From Gillisia lutea (GTDB taxonomy: Bacteria > Bacteroidota > Bacteroidia > Flavobacteriales > Flavobacteriaceae), in the NCBI RefSeq assembly GCF_021568705.1, contig NZ_JAKGTH010000010.1, forward strand, positions 194,416-258,415: 64,000 bases of DNA. The letters run 5' to 3'. Position 1 is the first letter of the stretch. Every line of letters begins with the position of its first letter. Shown here one piece after another: positions 52,411 through 61,901 of this stretch. The translations under genes and the position numbers were made by a program. The notes beneath the pieces are model-generated. The model was not told the origin of the DNA. It saw only the letters and a list, made by a program, of their open reading frames with translations, and searched no databases.

Positions 52411-53739
52411 TTGAGATATTTTTTCTGGTCCTTCTTTTTTTGTGCCCTTCTGCCTTTTTCTTTGGCTGCTCAAGATGATTTTAATATTAGTGACAATAAA
52501 GATTACTTCGATCTCAAGTTTGAACTTGTAAATGATCTGGTAGTTATTCCGGTTGGTATTAACGGGGTGGAGTTGTCCTTTCTACTGGATACTGGAGTAG
52601 ATTCTACTGTGCTGTTCAGCTTGCAGGAAAAAGATTCTTTGGAAATTAAAAATGCTACTGTAATCTATTTGAGAGGGCTCGGCGAAGGAGAGCCGGTGCG
52701 AGCGTTAAAATCTACGGGCAATGTGGCAGAAATTGGTTCTGCCTTTCATAGCAATTTAACTTTCTATGTCGTTTATGAACATGAGATCAGCCTTTCTAAT
52801 AGAATAGGAGTTCCAATACATGGAATTTTAGGGTATGATTTTTTTAAGGATTTTGTAGTTGAATTCAATTACACAAAGAAAAGACTAAGAGCTTATAAGA
52901 ATGATAAGTATAACTATAAATCCTGTGCCAGATGTGAAGATTTCAAACTTACCTTTCATAAAAACAAACCTTATATTGATGTAATCGCCGGACTTGACGG
53001 TACAAATGAGTTTATAGTAAGTTTATTAATTGATAGTGGTTCAGGAGATGCGCTTTGGTTATTTCAAGATCCGAAAAGTGGAGTGGTGGTGCCGGAAACT
53101 TATTTTGAAGATTTTTTGGGTTACGGAATGGGTGGAAGTGTTTATGGCTTAAGAAGTCGAATCCCGAGTTTTAAATTAGGGAAATTTAAGTTCAAAGAAG
53201 TTACTGCCAGCTTTCCAGATACCTTATATTTTTCAGGAATTGATACTTACAATAAACGCAACGGAACTATAGGAGCTCAAATTTTAAAAAGATTTCATTC
53301 AACTTTCGATTATAAAAATGAGCGCCTTCGGCTAAAGCCTAATAAATATTTTAAAGATCCTTTTGAATATGATATGAGCGGGATCGTACTTGCGCATGAT
53401 GGCTATACGGTAGTGAAGGATATTGAAAACTATATCCCTCAAGGTGATCCAAATGAAACTCATGGAGGAGTAATTGCTTTTAAAAGCGAGGTGGATATTA
53501 AATATGTTCTGGAGCCAGAATATAAAATTGTAGAAATTCGACCCGGTTCGCCTGCGGAAATAGAAGGGTTAATGATTGATGATGTTGTACTGGAAATTAA
53601 TGGCAGACCCACCTATAAATTTAGTTTAGAGCAAATTAATAAAATATTTAGTGCTGCTCAAGGCAAAAGAGTTAAACTGCGTATTAGAAGGAAAGGAGTG
53701 GAAAAGGTGGTTAGCTTTAAACTCGAAAAAATACTATAA
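52411..53739 (+). CDS. Secreted retropepsin-like aspartyl protease with C-terminal PDZ domain
   Basis: The 442-residue exported protein starts with a TTG codon (no in-frame ATG precedes the signal peptide RYFFWSFFFCALLPFSLAAQ). It has two aspartic protease lobes: LLDTGVDSTVLF (about residues 58-69) and LLIDSGSGDALWLF (about 206-219), and a PDZ domain (about 360-440) with EIRPGSPAEIEGLMIDDVVLEINGRP. This suggests a periplasmic regulatory protease, with PDZ binding a C-terminus. The substrate is unknown. Confidence 0.87.
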   Translation: MRYFFWSFFFCALLPFSLAAQDDFNISDNKDYFDLKFELVNDLVVIPVGINGVELSFLLDTGVDSTVLFSLQEKDSLEIKNATVIYLRGLGEGEPVRALKSTGNVAEIGSAFHSNLTFYVVYEHEISLSNRIGVPIHGILGYDFFKDFVVEFNYTKKRLRAYKNDKYNYKSCARCEDFKLTFHKNKPYIDVIAGLDGTNEFIVSLLIDSGSGDALWLFQDPKSGVVVPETYFEDFLGYGMGGSVYGLRSRIPSFKLGKFKFKEVTASFPDTLYFSGIDTYNKRNGTIGAQILKRFHSTFDYKNERLRLKPNKYFKDPFEYDMSGIVLAHDGYTVVKDIENYIPQGDPNETHGGVIAFKSEVDIKYVLEPEYKIVEIRPGSPAEIEGLMIDDVVLEINGRPTYKFSLEQINKIFSAAQGKRVKLRIRRKGVEKVVSFKLEKIL

Positions 53740-53740
53740 A

Positions 53741-53766
53741 AAAACTCCCAATTTGGGAGTTTTATA
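53741..53766 (+). terminator. Terminator after the aspartyl protease gene
   Basis: AACTCCCA (53743-53750) pairs with TGGGAGTT (53754-53761) with A and T runs on the two sides; it lies between convergent genes and can act on both. Confidence 0.85.
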
Positions 53767-53768
53767 TT

Positions 53769-54158
53769 TTAGATCTCTTCTTCCGGGTCTAGAACTTTTC
53801 CTTTAATCTTGATAGCTTTCGTGGGTTCATCGGCATTTGAATAAATCGTAATGGTTCTTCTTATGGGACCTGTTCGGCTGGTGTCATATTTAACCTGGAT
53901 TTCTCCACTGCCGCCAGGCGAAATTGCCGTTTTTGTCCATGTGGGTACTGTACATCCACAGCTGGAATATACATTTTCAATAACCAAGGGGGCATTTCCT
54001 ATATTTTTAAAAGTGAAAACCCGCACTCCATTACTTCTTTTCTCGATCTCTCCATAATCGATAACTTCCGATTTAAACTCGAATTTGGCAACATTTTGGG
54101 CTGCCATACTGGTGTAACCGGCAATGATCAATATTAAAACTGAAAGAAATTTTTTCAT
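53769..54158 (-). CDS. DUF1573 secreted protein
   Basis: The 129-residue protein has a Sec signal peptide ending SMAAQ and the DUF1573 immunoglobulin-like domain with IDYGEIEKRSNGVRVFTFKNIGNAPLVIENV, the invariant SSCGCTVP and PGGSGEIQVKYDTSRTG. The function of this Bacteroidota family is unknown. It is convergent with the aspartyl protease and divergent from valS. Confidence 0.93.
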   Translation of the reverse strand: MKKFLSVLILIIAGYTSMAAQNVAKFEFKSEVIDYGEIEKRSNGVRVFTFKNIGNAPLVIENVYSSCGCTVPTWTKTAISPGGSGEIQVKYDTSRTGPIRRTITIYSNADEPTKAIKIKGKVLDPEEEI

Positions 54159-54253
54159 AATTTTTCTTTTTAATTATAGTAAAGATAAGTCATTTTGATT
54201 CAGACCCAAAGGTATTAGCAAAACAACTCCTTTTATTATCCTTAACTAATGAG

Positions 54254-54261
54254 TACTTTTG
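54254..54261 (+). promoter_or_regulatory. -7 box (TACTTTTG) of valS
   Basis: TACTTTTG matches TAnnTTTG and lies 28 nt before the ATG at 54290. Confidence 0.5.
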
Positions 54262-54289
54262 CCCTTATTTTTCAAAAATTAGACCAAAG

Positions 54290-56920
54290 ATGGCGATATC
54301 CCAAAATTACGAATCTCAAAAGGTAGAAGATAAATGGTATAACTACTGGATGGAACACAATTTCTTCCATTCTGAAGTTGATGAAAGAACTCCATATACT
54401 ATTGTGATACCTCCTCCAAACGTAACAGGGGTACTGCATATGGGACATATGCTTAATAATACTATTCAGGATGTATTAATTAGAAGAGCGCGATTTAAAG
54501 GTTTTAACGCCTGTTGGGTACCGGGTACAGATCATGCTTCTATTGCCACTGAGGCAAAAGTTGTAGCCAAGCTTAAAGCAGAGGGTATTAATAAAAATGA
54601 CCTCACTCGTGAGGAATTTTTGGAACATGCCTGGGATTGGACGCATAAGCATGGCGGAATAATTTTAGAACAGCTAAAGAAATTAGGAGCTTCTTGTGAT
54701 TGGGAGCGCACTAAATTTACTATGGACGATACTATGTCGGCTTCTGTAATTAAGGTTTTCGTAGATCTATATGAAAAAGGATTGATCTATCGTGGTTATA
54801 GAATGGTGAATTGGGATCCTGAGGCGAAAACCACACTTTCTGATGAAGAGGTTATCTATCAGGAAAAACAGGGTAATTTATATTATTTAAATTATAAAAT
54901 CGAGAATAGCGATGAAACTGTAACAATTGCTACTACTCGTCCCGAAACTATTTTAGGAGATACAGCAATATGTATCAATCCCAACGATGAGCGTTTTGCC
55001 CATTTACGAGGTAAAAAAGCTATAGTGCCATTAGCCAACCGTACAATTCCAATTATTGAAGATGATTATGTAGATGTGGAATTTGGGACAGGATGTTTAA
55101 AAGTAACTCCGGCTCATGATGAAAATGATAAAGCTATTGGTGAGCACCATAACCTTGAAGTGATAGATATCTTTAATGATGATGCTACTTTGAATTCCTT
55201 TGGGCTTCATTATAAAGGAATGGATCGATTTGATGCCAGAAAGAAAATAGTAAACGAATTAGAAGAACTTGGAATTTTAGTTAAAACTGAAACCCATATA
55301 AATAAAGTGGGAACTAGTGAGCGTACTGGTGCTGTTATTGAGCCAAAGTTAAGCGACCAGTGGTTCTTGAAAATGAAAGATCTTGCTCAGCCTGCCTTAG
55401 ATGCTGTGCTGGATAAGGATGTGAATTTAGTGCCAGATAAGTTTGTAAATACGTACAAGCACTGGATGGAAAATGTTAGAGATTGGAATATCTCAAGACA
55501 ACTGTGGTGGGGACAGCAAATACCTGCATATTTCTATGGAGATGGAAAAGAAGATTTTGTAGTTGCTGAAAATGCTGAAAAAGCATTGGAAAAGGCAATT
55601 GAAAGAACAGGAAAGAGCTCGTTAACCATAACGGATCTTACTCAGGATGCTGATGCTTTGGATACTTGGTTTTCTTCTTGGTTATGGCCAATGAGTGTTT
55701 TTAATGGAATTCTCGAACCGGACAATAAGGAAATAAATTATTATTATCCTACTAATGACCTAGTAACTGCGCCGGAGATTCTTTTCTTTTGGGTAGCAAG
55801 AATGATTATTGCGGGATATGAATATAGAGGTGAGAAACCTTTTACGAATGTGTATTTAACCGGGATTGTTAGAGATAAACAACGCCGTAAGATGTCGAAA
55901 TCTTTAGGAAACTCTCCAGACCCATTAGCATTAATAAATCAATACGGGGCAGACGGGGTAAGAGTGGGGATGTTACTAAGTTCGCCTGCAGGGAATGACC
56001 TTATGTTTGATGAAGACCTATGTAAACAAGGGAGCGGATTTATAAATAAAATATGGAATTCCTTTAAACTGGTTAATAGCTGGGAAGTTGATGAGAATAA
56101 GCAACAAAATGAAGCAGCCAAGTTAGCCGTAAAATGGTATAAAGCAAAATTCCAAAAAACCTTGTTGGAAATTGAAGATCATTATTCTAAATATAGAATG
56201 AGTGATGCTCTAATGGCAACCTACAAATTGGTGTGGGATGACTATTGTTCTTGGTTCTTAGAAATGGTGAAGCCGGCTTTCGGTGAAGCAATTGATAAAA
56301 AGACTTATGATGAGGTAATAAGCATATTGGAAGATAATTTAAAGATCCTTCATCCTTTTGTGCCTTTTGTTTCTGAAGAGATCTGGCAGCAGTTGAAAAG
56401 TAGAACTCCGGAAGAGGCATTAATTATTTCAAGATGGCCTGAATTTGTTGAGGTCGACCAGAACATAATTAATGAATTCTCATTTGCATCTGAAGTGATT
56501 TCGGGAGTAAGAACTATTAGAAAATCTAAAAACATTTCGTTTAAAGATGAAATAAACCTGGCAGTTCTTAATGCTGAGAATGCTTCTGAAAATTTTAATC
56601 CTGTAATTAAGAAGATGTGTAATATTGCTGATATCAATTATGTAACGCAACAGGTAGACGGGGCTTTATCTTTTAGAGTTAAAGCAAATGAGTACTTTAT
56701 TCCTATGGAAGGTGCTATAGACGTCGAGGAGGAAATAAAGAAACTTACTGAAGAACTTAATTATACGGAAGGTTTCTTGAAATCGGTTCAAAAGAAACTA
56801 TCAAATGAGCGTTTTGTAAATAATGCACCTGAAAGCGTTGTGGCTGTCGAAAAAGCAAAACAGGCCGATGCAGAAGCAAAAATCGAGGTGCTGAAGAAGA
56901 GTTTAGCTGCCTTGAAATAA
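54290..56920 (+). CDS. valS: Valine--tRNA ligase
   Basis: ValS charges tRNA-Val. The 876-residue class I synthetase has the HIGH-type motif [13 protein letters not shown] (residues 41-53), the editing domain with [12 protein letters not shown] and [24 protein letters not shown] near residue 534, an anticodon-binding region and a C-terminal coiled coil (about 800-876), [20 protein letters not shown]. Length is normal. It is monocistronic. Confidence 0.97.
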   Translation: MAISQNYESQKVEDKWYNYWMEHNFFHSEVDERTPYTIVIPPPNVTGVLHMGHMLNNTIQDVLIRRARFKGFNACWVPGTDHASIATEAKVVAKLKAEGINKNDLTREEFLEHAWDWTHKHGGIILEQLKKLGASCDWERTKFTMDDTMSASVIKVFVDLYEKGLIYRGYRMVNWDPEAKTTLSDEEVIYQEKQGNLYYLNYKIENSDETVTIATTRPETILGDTAICINPNDERFAHLRGKKAIVPLANRTIPIIEDDYVDVEFGTGCLKVTPAHDENDKAIGEHHNLEVIDIFNDDATLNSFGLHYKGMDRFDARKKIVNELEELGILVKTETHINKVGTSERTGAVIEPKLSDQWFLKMKDLAQPALDAVLDKDVNLVPDKFVNTYKHWMENVRDWNISRQLWWGQQIPAYFYGDGKEDFVVAENAEKALEKAIERTGKSSLTITDLTQDADALDTWFSSWLWPMSVFNGILEPDNKEINYYYPTNDLVTAPEILFFWVARMIIAGYEYRGEKPFTNVYLTGIVRDKQRRKMSKSLGNSPDPLALINQYGADGVRVGMLLSSPAGNDLMFDEDLCKQGSGFINKIWNSFKLVNSWEVDENKQQNEAAKLAVKWYKAKFQKTLLEIEDHYSKYRMSDALMATYKLVWDDYCSWFLEMVKPAFGEAIDKKTYDEVISILEDNLKILHPFVPFVSEEIWQQLKSRTPEEALIISRWPEFVEVDQNIINEFSFASEVISGVRTIRKSKNISFKDEINLAVLNAENASENFNPVIKKMCNIADINYVTQQVDGALSFRVKANEYFIPMEGAIDVEEEIKKLTEELNYTEGFLKSVQKKLSNERFVNNAPESVVAVEKAKQADAEAKIEVLKKSLAALK

Positions 56921-56951
56921 GTTTTTTATTTCGCCAGAGCGATAAAATTGA

Positions 56952-56979
56952 ATAGGGGAAGTAATTATACTTCCCCTAT
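56952..56979. terminator. Hairpin between valS and the acyl-CoA-binding protein gene
   Basis: ATAGGGGAAGTA (56952-56963) pairs with TACTTCCCCTAT (56968-56979) with a 4-nt loop that contains the ACBP stop codon. T-richness is modest, but the position between convergent genes supports a bidirectional terminator. Confidence 0.75.
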
Positions 56980-57231
56980 ATATTTTTGTACCATTTCAAT
57001 ATATTTGATCTTGGCTTCTTCCGGACTTATACTCTCTACCTGAAGCAGCGCATTAGCTTTAAAGCCACTTCTCACATCTTCCTCATCTCTTGGACTGTAG
57101 AACCCGTTTTTTTCAGTTGCTCGCTTATAGTACGCATAGAAATGCAATAAAATATCGGGAGGGAATTTTAAAGTAGTTGTATTGGCCATTTCATAGGCCT
57201 TTTTAAATTGTTCTTCTGTAAAGTTTGCCAT
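56965..57231 (-). CDS. Acyl-CoA-binding protein
   Basis: The 88-residue helical protein matches the ACBP family, with FKKAYEMANT, FPPDILLHFYAYYKRATE and KANALLQVESISPEEAKIKYIEMV. ACBPs bind long-chain acyl-CoA and buffer it. In bacteria they are uncommon outside some phyla but are recurrent in Flavobacteriia. It is 11 bp behind psd in a lipid-synthesis operon, which suits acyl-CoA handling. Confidence 0.9.
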   Translation of the reverse strand: MANFTEEQFKKAYEMANTTTLKFPPDILLHFYAYYKRATEKNGFYSPRDEEDVRSGFKANALLQVESISPEEAKIKYIEMVQKYIGEV

Positions 57232-57242
57232 TTGTTCTTTTC

Positions 57243-57893
57243 TTAAATATTGGCAATTACACTCAGGCCGCCTTTTACCTTATCATTTAACTTTACATTG
57301 ATCTTGGTGTTTAAAGGGAAGAAAATATCTACTCTGGAACCAAATTTAATGAAGCCACTATCACTTCCTTGTGCTACTTCTTCTCCTTCAACCGCATAAT
57401 TCACAATACGTTTGGCCAGAGCTCCAGCCACCTGTCTATAAAGAATTTCTCCAAATTCGCTATTTTCAACCACAACGGTAGTTCGCTCATTTTCTTCACT
57501 GGACTTAGGGTGCCAAGCAACAAGAAACTTTCCGGGATGATATTTACTGTATTTTACAATTCCTCCAACAGGGTGACGCGTTACGTGTACATTTATGGGG
57601 GACATGAAAACAGAAACCTGTAATCTTTTATCTTTAAAGTATTCTTTTTCAAATACCTCTTCAACAACAACCACTTTTCCATCAACTGGAGATACCGCAT
57701 ATGAGCTGTCGAGTTGGGTTAAGCGTTTAGGATTTCTAAAAAACTGAAGTATCATTATTAAAATAACGATACTAACCGCTAGAATAGAGAATTTTATCCA
57801 ATAAGTATTAATGGATAAATAAGAGATAATATTTACCGCAAGCAACAATAGCACGGTAGAAGTAATTATTTTGTAGCCTTCTTTATGAAACAT
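57243..57893 (-). CDS. psd: Phosphatidylserine decarboxylase family protein
   Basis: Psd decarboxylates phosphatidylserine to phosphatidylethanolamine. The 216-residue protein has two N-terminal membrane helices, SPVDGKVV, MSPINVHVTRHPVGG and the self-cleavage site Gly-Ser in FIKFGSRVDIFFP, where Ser becomes the pyruvoyl group. It is of the short archaeal/Bacteroidota type. It overlaps cdsA by 11 bp, so two steps of phospholipid synthesis are coupled. Confidence 0.95.
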   Translation of the reverse strand: MFHKEGYKIITSTVLLLLAVNIISYLSINTYWIKFSILAVSIVILIMILQFFRNPKRLTQLDSSYAVSPVDGKVVVVEEVFEKEYFKDKRLQVSVFMSPINVHVTRHPVGGIVKYSKYHPGKFLVAWHPKSSEENERTTVVVENSEFGEILYRQVAGALAKRIVNYAVEGEEVAQGSDSGFIKFGSRVDIFFPLNTKINVKLNDKVKGGLSVIANI

Positions 57894-58686
57894 AATTAAC
57901 TATTAATAAGTAAGCATATACAAACGGACTAGAAAAAATGATACTGTCTAATCTGTCAAAGAGTCCTCCGTGACCAGGCATTAATTTACCACTATCTTTT
58001 ACTCCTGCCTGCCTTTTGAATTTAGACTGAATAAGATCTCCGAGGGTGCCAAAAATACTCAATATTATTGCCATTCCCAACCAGAACTGAAAATTGAGGT
58101 AATGAGTGAAATAAAATATGAAGTAACCCGCGATGCAATTAAACACCAATCCGCCTAAAAATCCTTCTACAGTTTTATTAGGAGAGATCTTTTCATATAG
58201 CTTATTTTTTCCAAAATTCTTACCTACTATATAAGCAAACGTATCATTGGTCCAAATTAGTACAAATACTCCAACGATCAATTCAGGATTGAAAACCCCG
58301 GTATATGTTGGTATAAGAGTAAGGAAGATGATAGATGATATAAGATAGAAAATGAGGATGATATATTTCTTCTTTTCAAATACAGGTATCTTTCTAATGA
58401 ATAATAGATCCTTAACTAGAAAAAGATTTACAAATATCGTTATGCACAATAACAGGATTGTGGCATTGGTGCTGAATTTCATGTAGCTGAAAAGCAGAAA
58501 GAACAGTGCATGTACAAAGTACAATGCATAACTTTTTAAGCGCAATAATTTTTCCAATTCCAATAAGCAAACAAAGCCAATTAGAAAAAACAGGGATATG
58601 AATATTGATTCTGAGGAGATTATGGAAACCACCAAAATAGCGATATACAATAAACCCGAAATTGCCCTAATAATAGATTCCTTCAT
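57883..58686 (-). CDS. cdsA: Phosphatidate cytidylyltransferase
   Basis: CdsA makes CDP-diacylglycerol from phosphatidate and CTP. The 267-residue membrane protein has about eight helices and the full CDS signature SKFKRQAGVKDSGKLMPGHG followed by GLFDRLDS near residues 215-242. It ends inside psd and follows the LUD gene by 3 bp. Confidence 0.95.
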   Translation of the reverse strand: MKESIIRAISGLLYIAILVVSIISSESIFISLFFLIGFVCLLELEKLLRLKSYALYFVHALFFLLFSYMKFSTNATILLLCITIFVNLFLVKDLLFIRKIPVFEKKKYIILIFYLISSIIFLTLIPTYTGVFNPELIVGVFVLIWTNDTFAYIVGKNFGKNKLYEKISPNKTVEGFLGGLVFNCIAGYFIFYFTHYLNFQFWLGMAIILSIFGTLGDLIQSKFKRQAGVKDSGKLMPGHGGLFDRLDSIIFSSPFVYAYLLIVNYVS

Positions 58687-58689
58687 ATG

Positions 58690-59301
58690 TTATAGATCTT
58701 CCAGCAGCAGCAAATATAGGTTTTTTGTACTACTTCCATAACTCATAAAATCACCTTCTTTTTTAGTTTCGAAACTTTTAATGGTGGTGATATTTGAAGG
58801 TATTCTTTCTTTATTGTTGAATTTGATTCCTCTTAGGCCTTCGCCAATTGTATCAACTAACTGACTTGTAGATGCCAGGATAATGAAGTTGTCTGGCAAC
58901 TCATTTAATTTTTTCTCTTTAATCTGGTTAGAGGAGATAAGGATTGAGCCGTCGTTGGCAATTAAATATTCACATGTGGAAAGGAAGAAGGAAGAACTTC
59001 CGGATTTATTGAATTCAAGATTGAATTTATCGAATTTACTCCTCAAATTTGGGTCAAAACAACAGGTCTCATTTTCATACCAATCATTTTCTAACAAGAT
59101 GTTATCAAAAGCATCTTGTACTTCCTGATCGTTCTCGCAGTATAAGAATTTCCCGCCATTATTTTTGAAATTGAGCATAAATCGCTCATCAGTAGGAAGC
59201 TTAACATCAGGCATATATTTACCACGGTCGGTTTGCTCTGGAGCATCTTGACCTTTGTCTGATTTAGATTTGGGGTTCAAAAATTTTCTAAATAGACTCA
59301 T
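58690..59301 (-). CDS. LUD domain protein (LutC-like)
   Basis: The 203-residue protein has a charged N-terminus of about 40 residues and a LUD domain typical of lactate-utilisation protein C relatives: CEYLIANDGSILISSNQIKEKKL, PDNFIILASTSQLVDTIGEGL, and ending SYGSSTKNLYLLLLEDL. Partner LutA/LutB genes are absent here, so lactate oxidation is doubtful. It stands between ftsH and cdsA, with a terminator on the ftsH side. The role is unknown. Confidence 0.8.
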   Translation of the reverse strand: MSLFRKFLNPKSKSDKGQDAPEQTDRGKYMPDVKLPTDERFMLNFKNNGGKFLYCENDQEVQDAFDNILLENDWYENETCCFDPNLRSKFDKFNLEFNKSGSSSFFLSTCEYLIANDGSILISSNQIKEKKLNELPDNFIILASTSQLVDTIGEGLRGIKFNNKERIPSNITTIKSFETKKEGDFMSYGSSTKNLYLLLLEDL

Positions 59302-59340
59302 AATGAGATAAGGGGTTATATATCGCCTATTACCAAAGGT

Positions 59341-59381
59341 AAAAAATCTTAATTTAACGCTACGTCAAATTAAGATTTTTT
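59341..59381 (-). terminator. Terminator after ftsH
   Basis: A long AT-rich stem (AAAAAATCTTAATTT at 59341-59355 with AAATTAAGATTTTTT at 59367-59381, inner ACG/CGT extension) lies 18 bp past the ftsH stop codon on the minus strand. Confidence 0.8.
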
Positions 59382-59398
59382 CCAATAGTTCGGTAAAA

Positions 59399-61420
59399 TT
59401 AATTATTTATAGAAGAACCTTCGTTTAATTTAGTATCATCATTAGAAATTTCAGCAGCATTTCCTGCTGTATTCTTTGTCACTAATGGCACTTCCTCTTT
59501 GGGTGCAAACGGACGATCTCCAAATATTTTTTGCAAATCATCTTTGAAAATAACTTCTTTATCAAGAAGAATTTCTGCCAACTGAGTAAGTTTATCTTTA
59601 TTGGCCTCTAGTAATTCTATTGCTCTTTGATATTGTGACTCTATTAGGTTAGATATCTCTTTATCTATGAGTTCCGAAGTTTTTTCGCTGTATGGTTTTG
59701 TGAAGTTATATTCACTTTGTCCTGTTGAATCGTAGAAAGTTAAGTTTCCAACTTTGTCATTAAGACCATAGATAGTTACCATGGCACGAGCTTGTTTGGT
59801 TACTTTCTCAAGATCGCTAAGAGCTCCGGTTGATATTTTGTTGAAAATAACTTTCTCTGCAGCTCTACCTCCTAATGCAGCACACATTTCGTCCAGCATT
59901 TGTTCCGGTCTAACAATTAGACGTTCTTCCGGCAAATACCAGGCGGCACCAAGAGATTGTCCTCTAGGTACAATAGTAACCTTTACTAAAGGAGCAGCGT
60001 GTTCCAGCATCCAGCTGGCAGTTGCGTGCCCTGCTTCATGAAAAGCGATTGCTTTTTTCTCGTCTGGGGTGATAATCTTGTTTTTCTTTTCCAGTCCGCC
60101 AACAATTCTATCTACGGCATCTAAGAAATCCTGTTTTCCTACAGCTTTGTTTCCTTTTCTAGCAGCGATTAGTGCGGCTTCATTACACACATTGGCAATA
60201 TCGGCTCCTGAGAATCCCGGAGTTTGCTTCGCTAAAAATTCAATATCAAGTTCTTCAGCAACCTTTTTGATAGGGCGTAAGTGTACTTCAAATATCTCCT
60301 TACGTTCTCTAACATCTGGAAGGTCTACATAAATTTGTCTATCAAATCGCCCTGCTCTCATTAATGCCTTATCTAAAACATCGGCACGGTTGGTTGCAGC
60401 TATAACAATAACATTAGTATTGGTTCCAAAACCGTCCATCTCTGTAAGAAGCTGGTTAAGAGTGTTTTCTCTTTCATCATTAGAACCTGAGAAGTTGCTT
60501 TTTCCCCTTGCTCTACCTATAGCATCAATTTCATCTATAAAAATGATAGACGGAGATTTTTCTTTTGCTTGTTTGAATAAGTCTCTAACTCTGGAAGCTC
60601 CAACTCCTACAAACATCTCTACGAAGTCTGAACCCGATAAGGAAAAGAAAGGAACTTTAGCCTCTCCTGCAACTGCTTTAGCAAGTAAGGTTTTACCTGT
60701 TCCCGGAGGTCCTACTAGTAAAGCACCTTTTGGTATTTTACCACCAAGAGCAGTGTATTTTTCCGGTGTTTTTAGGAAGTCTACGATTTCCTGAATTTCT
60801 TCTTTTGCACCTTCCAATCCTGCAACATCTTTAAAGGATGTTTTAACATCTGTATTCTGGTCAAAAAGCTTTGCCTTGGATTTTCCAATATTGAAAATTT
60901 GACCCCCGGGGCCACCGCCACCGCCAGAACTCATTTTACGCATTATAAAGATCCAAATCCCTATAATTAATACAAATGGTAAAATTCCTATAATTAGATC
61001 ACCCCAAAGGTTGGTTTGAGTGTTATAGGTTACAATAGTATCGAGATTGTATTCGGTTTTTATAGTCTGAATTTTGTTCTCAAAATTCTGTAGATCTCCA
61101 AATTCAAAAGAATAAGCCGGACTGTCGCCCCCTGTAAAAAGCTCTGGCTCTTTAGATTTCTTATGAAGATCTTTTGCCTTTGCCTCTTCGGTTAAATATA
61201 CCTTTGCCTGATTTCGGTTAACTATAACCACCTTATCTACATCGCCCGCCTTCAAAAAATTTTCAAATTCTGCCGGATTTGTTTTTGCAGGTTCGTTGAA
61301 TCCTGAACCCCCAAAGAAATTGATTCCTATAAAAATTATAATGATAGCCGCATAAATCCAATATGCGCTAAACTTAGGTTTTTTAGGTTCTAATTTTTTA
61401 TTTACTTGCTTATTAGCCAT
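59399..61420 (-). CDS. ftsH: ATP-dependent zinc metalloprotease FtsH
   Basis: FtsH degrades membrane and cytoplasmic proteins. The 673-residue protein has two transmembrane helices (about 20-38 and 139-160), the AAA+ domain with Walker A GPPGTGKT (237-244), Walker B IIFIDEIDAIG and the second region of homology, then the zinc site HEAGH (461-465) and a C-terminal coiled region. It follows rsfS by 17 bp and is separated from LUD by a terminator. Confidence 0.97.
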   Translation of the reverse strand: MANKQVNKKLEPKKPKFSAYWIYAAIIIIFIGINFFGGSGFNEPAKTNPAEFENFLKAGDVDKVVIVNRNQAKVYLTEEAKAKDLHKKSKEPELFTGGDSPAYSFEFGDLQNFENKIQTIKTEYNLDTIVTYNTQTNLWGDLIIGILPFVLIIGIWIFIMRKMSSGGGGGPGGQIFNIGKSKAKLFDQNTDVKTSFKDVAGLEGAKEEIQEIVDFLKTPEKYTALGGKIPKGALLVGPPGTGKTLLAKAVAGEAKVPFFSLSGSDFVEMFVGVGASRVRDLFKQAKEKSPSIIFIDEIDAIGRARGKSNFSGSNDERENTLNQLLTEMDGFGTNTNVIVIAATNRADVLDKALMRAGRFDRQIYVDLPDVRERKEIFEVHLRPIKKVAEELDIEFLAKQTPGFSGADIANVCNEAALIAARKGNKAVGKQDFLDAVDRIVGGLEKKNKIITPDEKKAIAFHEAGHATASWMLEHAAPLVKVTIVPRGQSLGAAWYLPEERLIVRPEQMLDEMCAALGGRAAEKVIFNKISTGALSDLEKVTKQARAMVTIYGLNDKVGNLTFYDSTGQSEYNFTKPYSEKTSELIDKEISNLIESQYQRAIELLEANKDKLTQLAEILLDKEVIFKDDLQKIFGDRPFAPKEEVPLVTKNTAGNAAEISNDDTKLNEGSSINN

Positions 61421-61437
61421 TCTAATTTACTTGTTTC

Positions 61438-61809
61438 TTAATAATTAGTTTCAATGGAAGTGATCTTTGCATCCCCCCACAAACTTTCAATATCATAGTA
61501 CTCTCTAATATGTTTTTGAAAAACATGTACCACTACATTCACATAATCCATTAACACCCATTCAGCATTATCGGTTCCTTCAATATGCCAAGGCTTATCT
61601 TTTAGAGATTTACTAACTGTCTTTTGGATAGAGTTTACTATGGCGTTTACCTGCGTATTTGAAGTCCCACTGCAGATAACGAAATAATCACAAACGGTAT
61701 TTTCAATTTCTCTTAGGTCAAGAATATCGATTTCATTTCCTTTTACTTCTTCAATTCCTTTTATAATGTGAGCTATAAGTTGATCGTTGTTAATTTCTTT
61801 ATTTGCCAT
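61438..61809 (-). CDS. rsfS: Ribosome silencing factor
   Basis: RsfS binds ribosomal protein uL14 and blocks subunit joining in slow growth. The 123-residue protein has the family pattern DILDLREIENTVCDYFVICSGTSNTQVNAIVNSI, GTDNAEWVLMDYVNVVVHVFQ and YYDIESLWGDA. I start it at the ATG at 61809; the upstream ATG at 61830 adds seven residues not typical of the family. It is the first gene of the operon with ftsH and is divergent from birA. Confidence 0.94.
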   Translation of the reverse strand: MANKEINNDQLIAHIIKGIEEVKGNEIDILDLREIENTVCDYFVICSGTSNTQVNAIVNSIQKTVSKSLKDKPWHIEGTDNAEWVLMDYVNVVVHVFQKHIREYYDIESLWGDAKITSIETNY

Positions 61810-61901
61810 TAAATTATTTTCTTTACGCAAAGTTATTACTTTTTAGTCTTTTTTACTGTCGTTAACAAAATAATTAACGCCTAGGTAAGTCCTTTTCATA
61901 T

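Noticed and set aside
59781-60794. Long plus-strand frames within ftsH
   Set aside because: The products lack any family signature and lie on the antisense strand of an intact, conserved gene.
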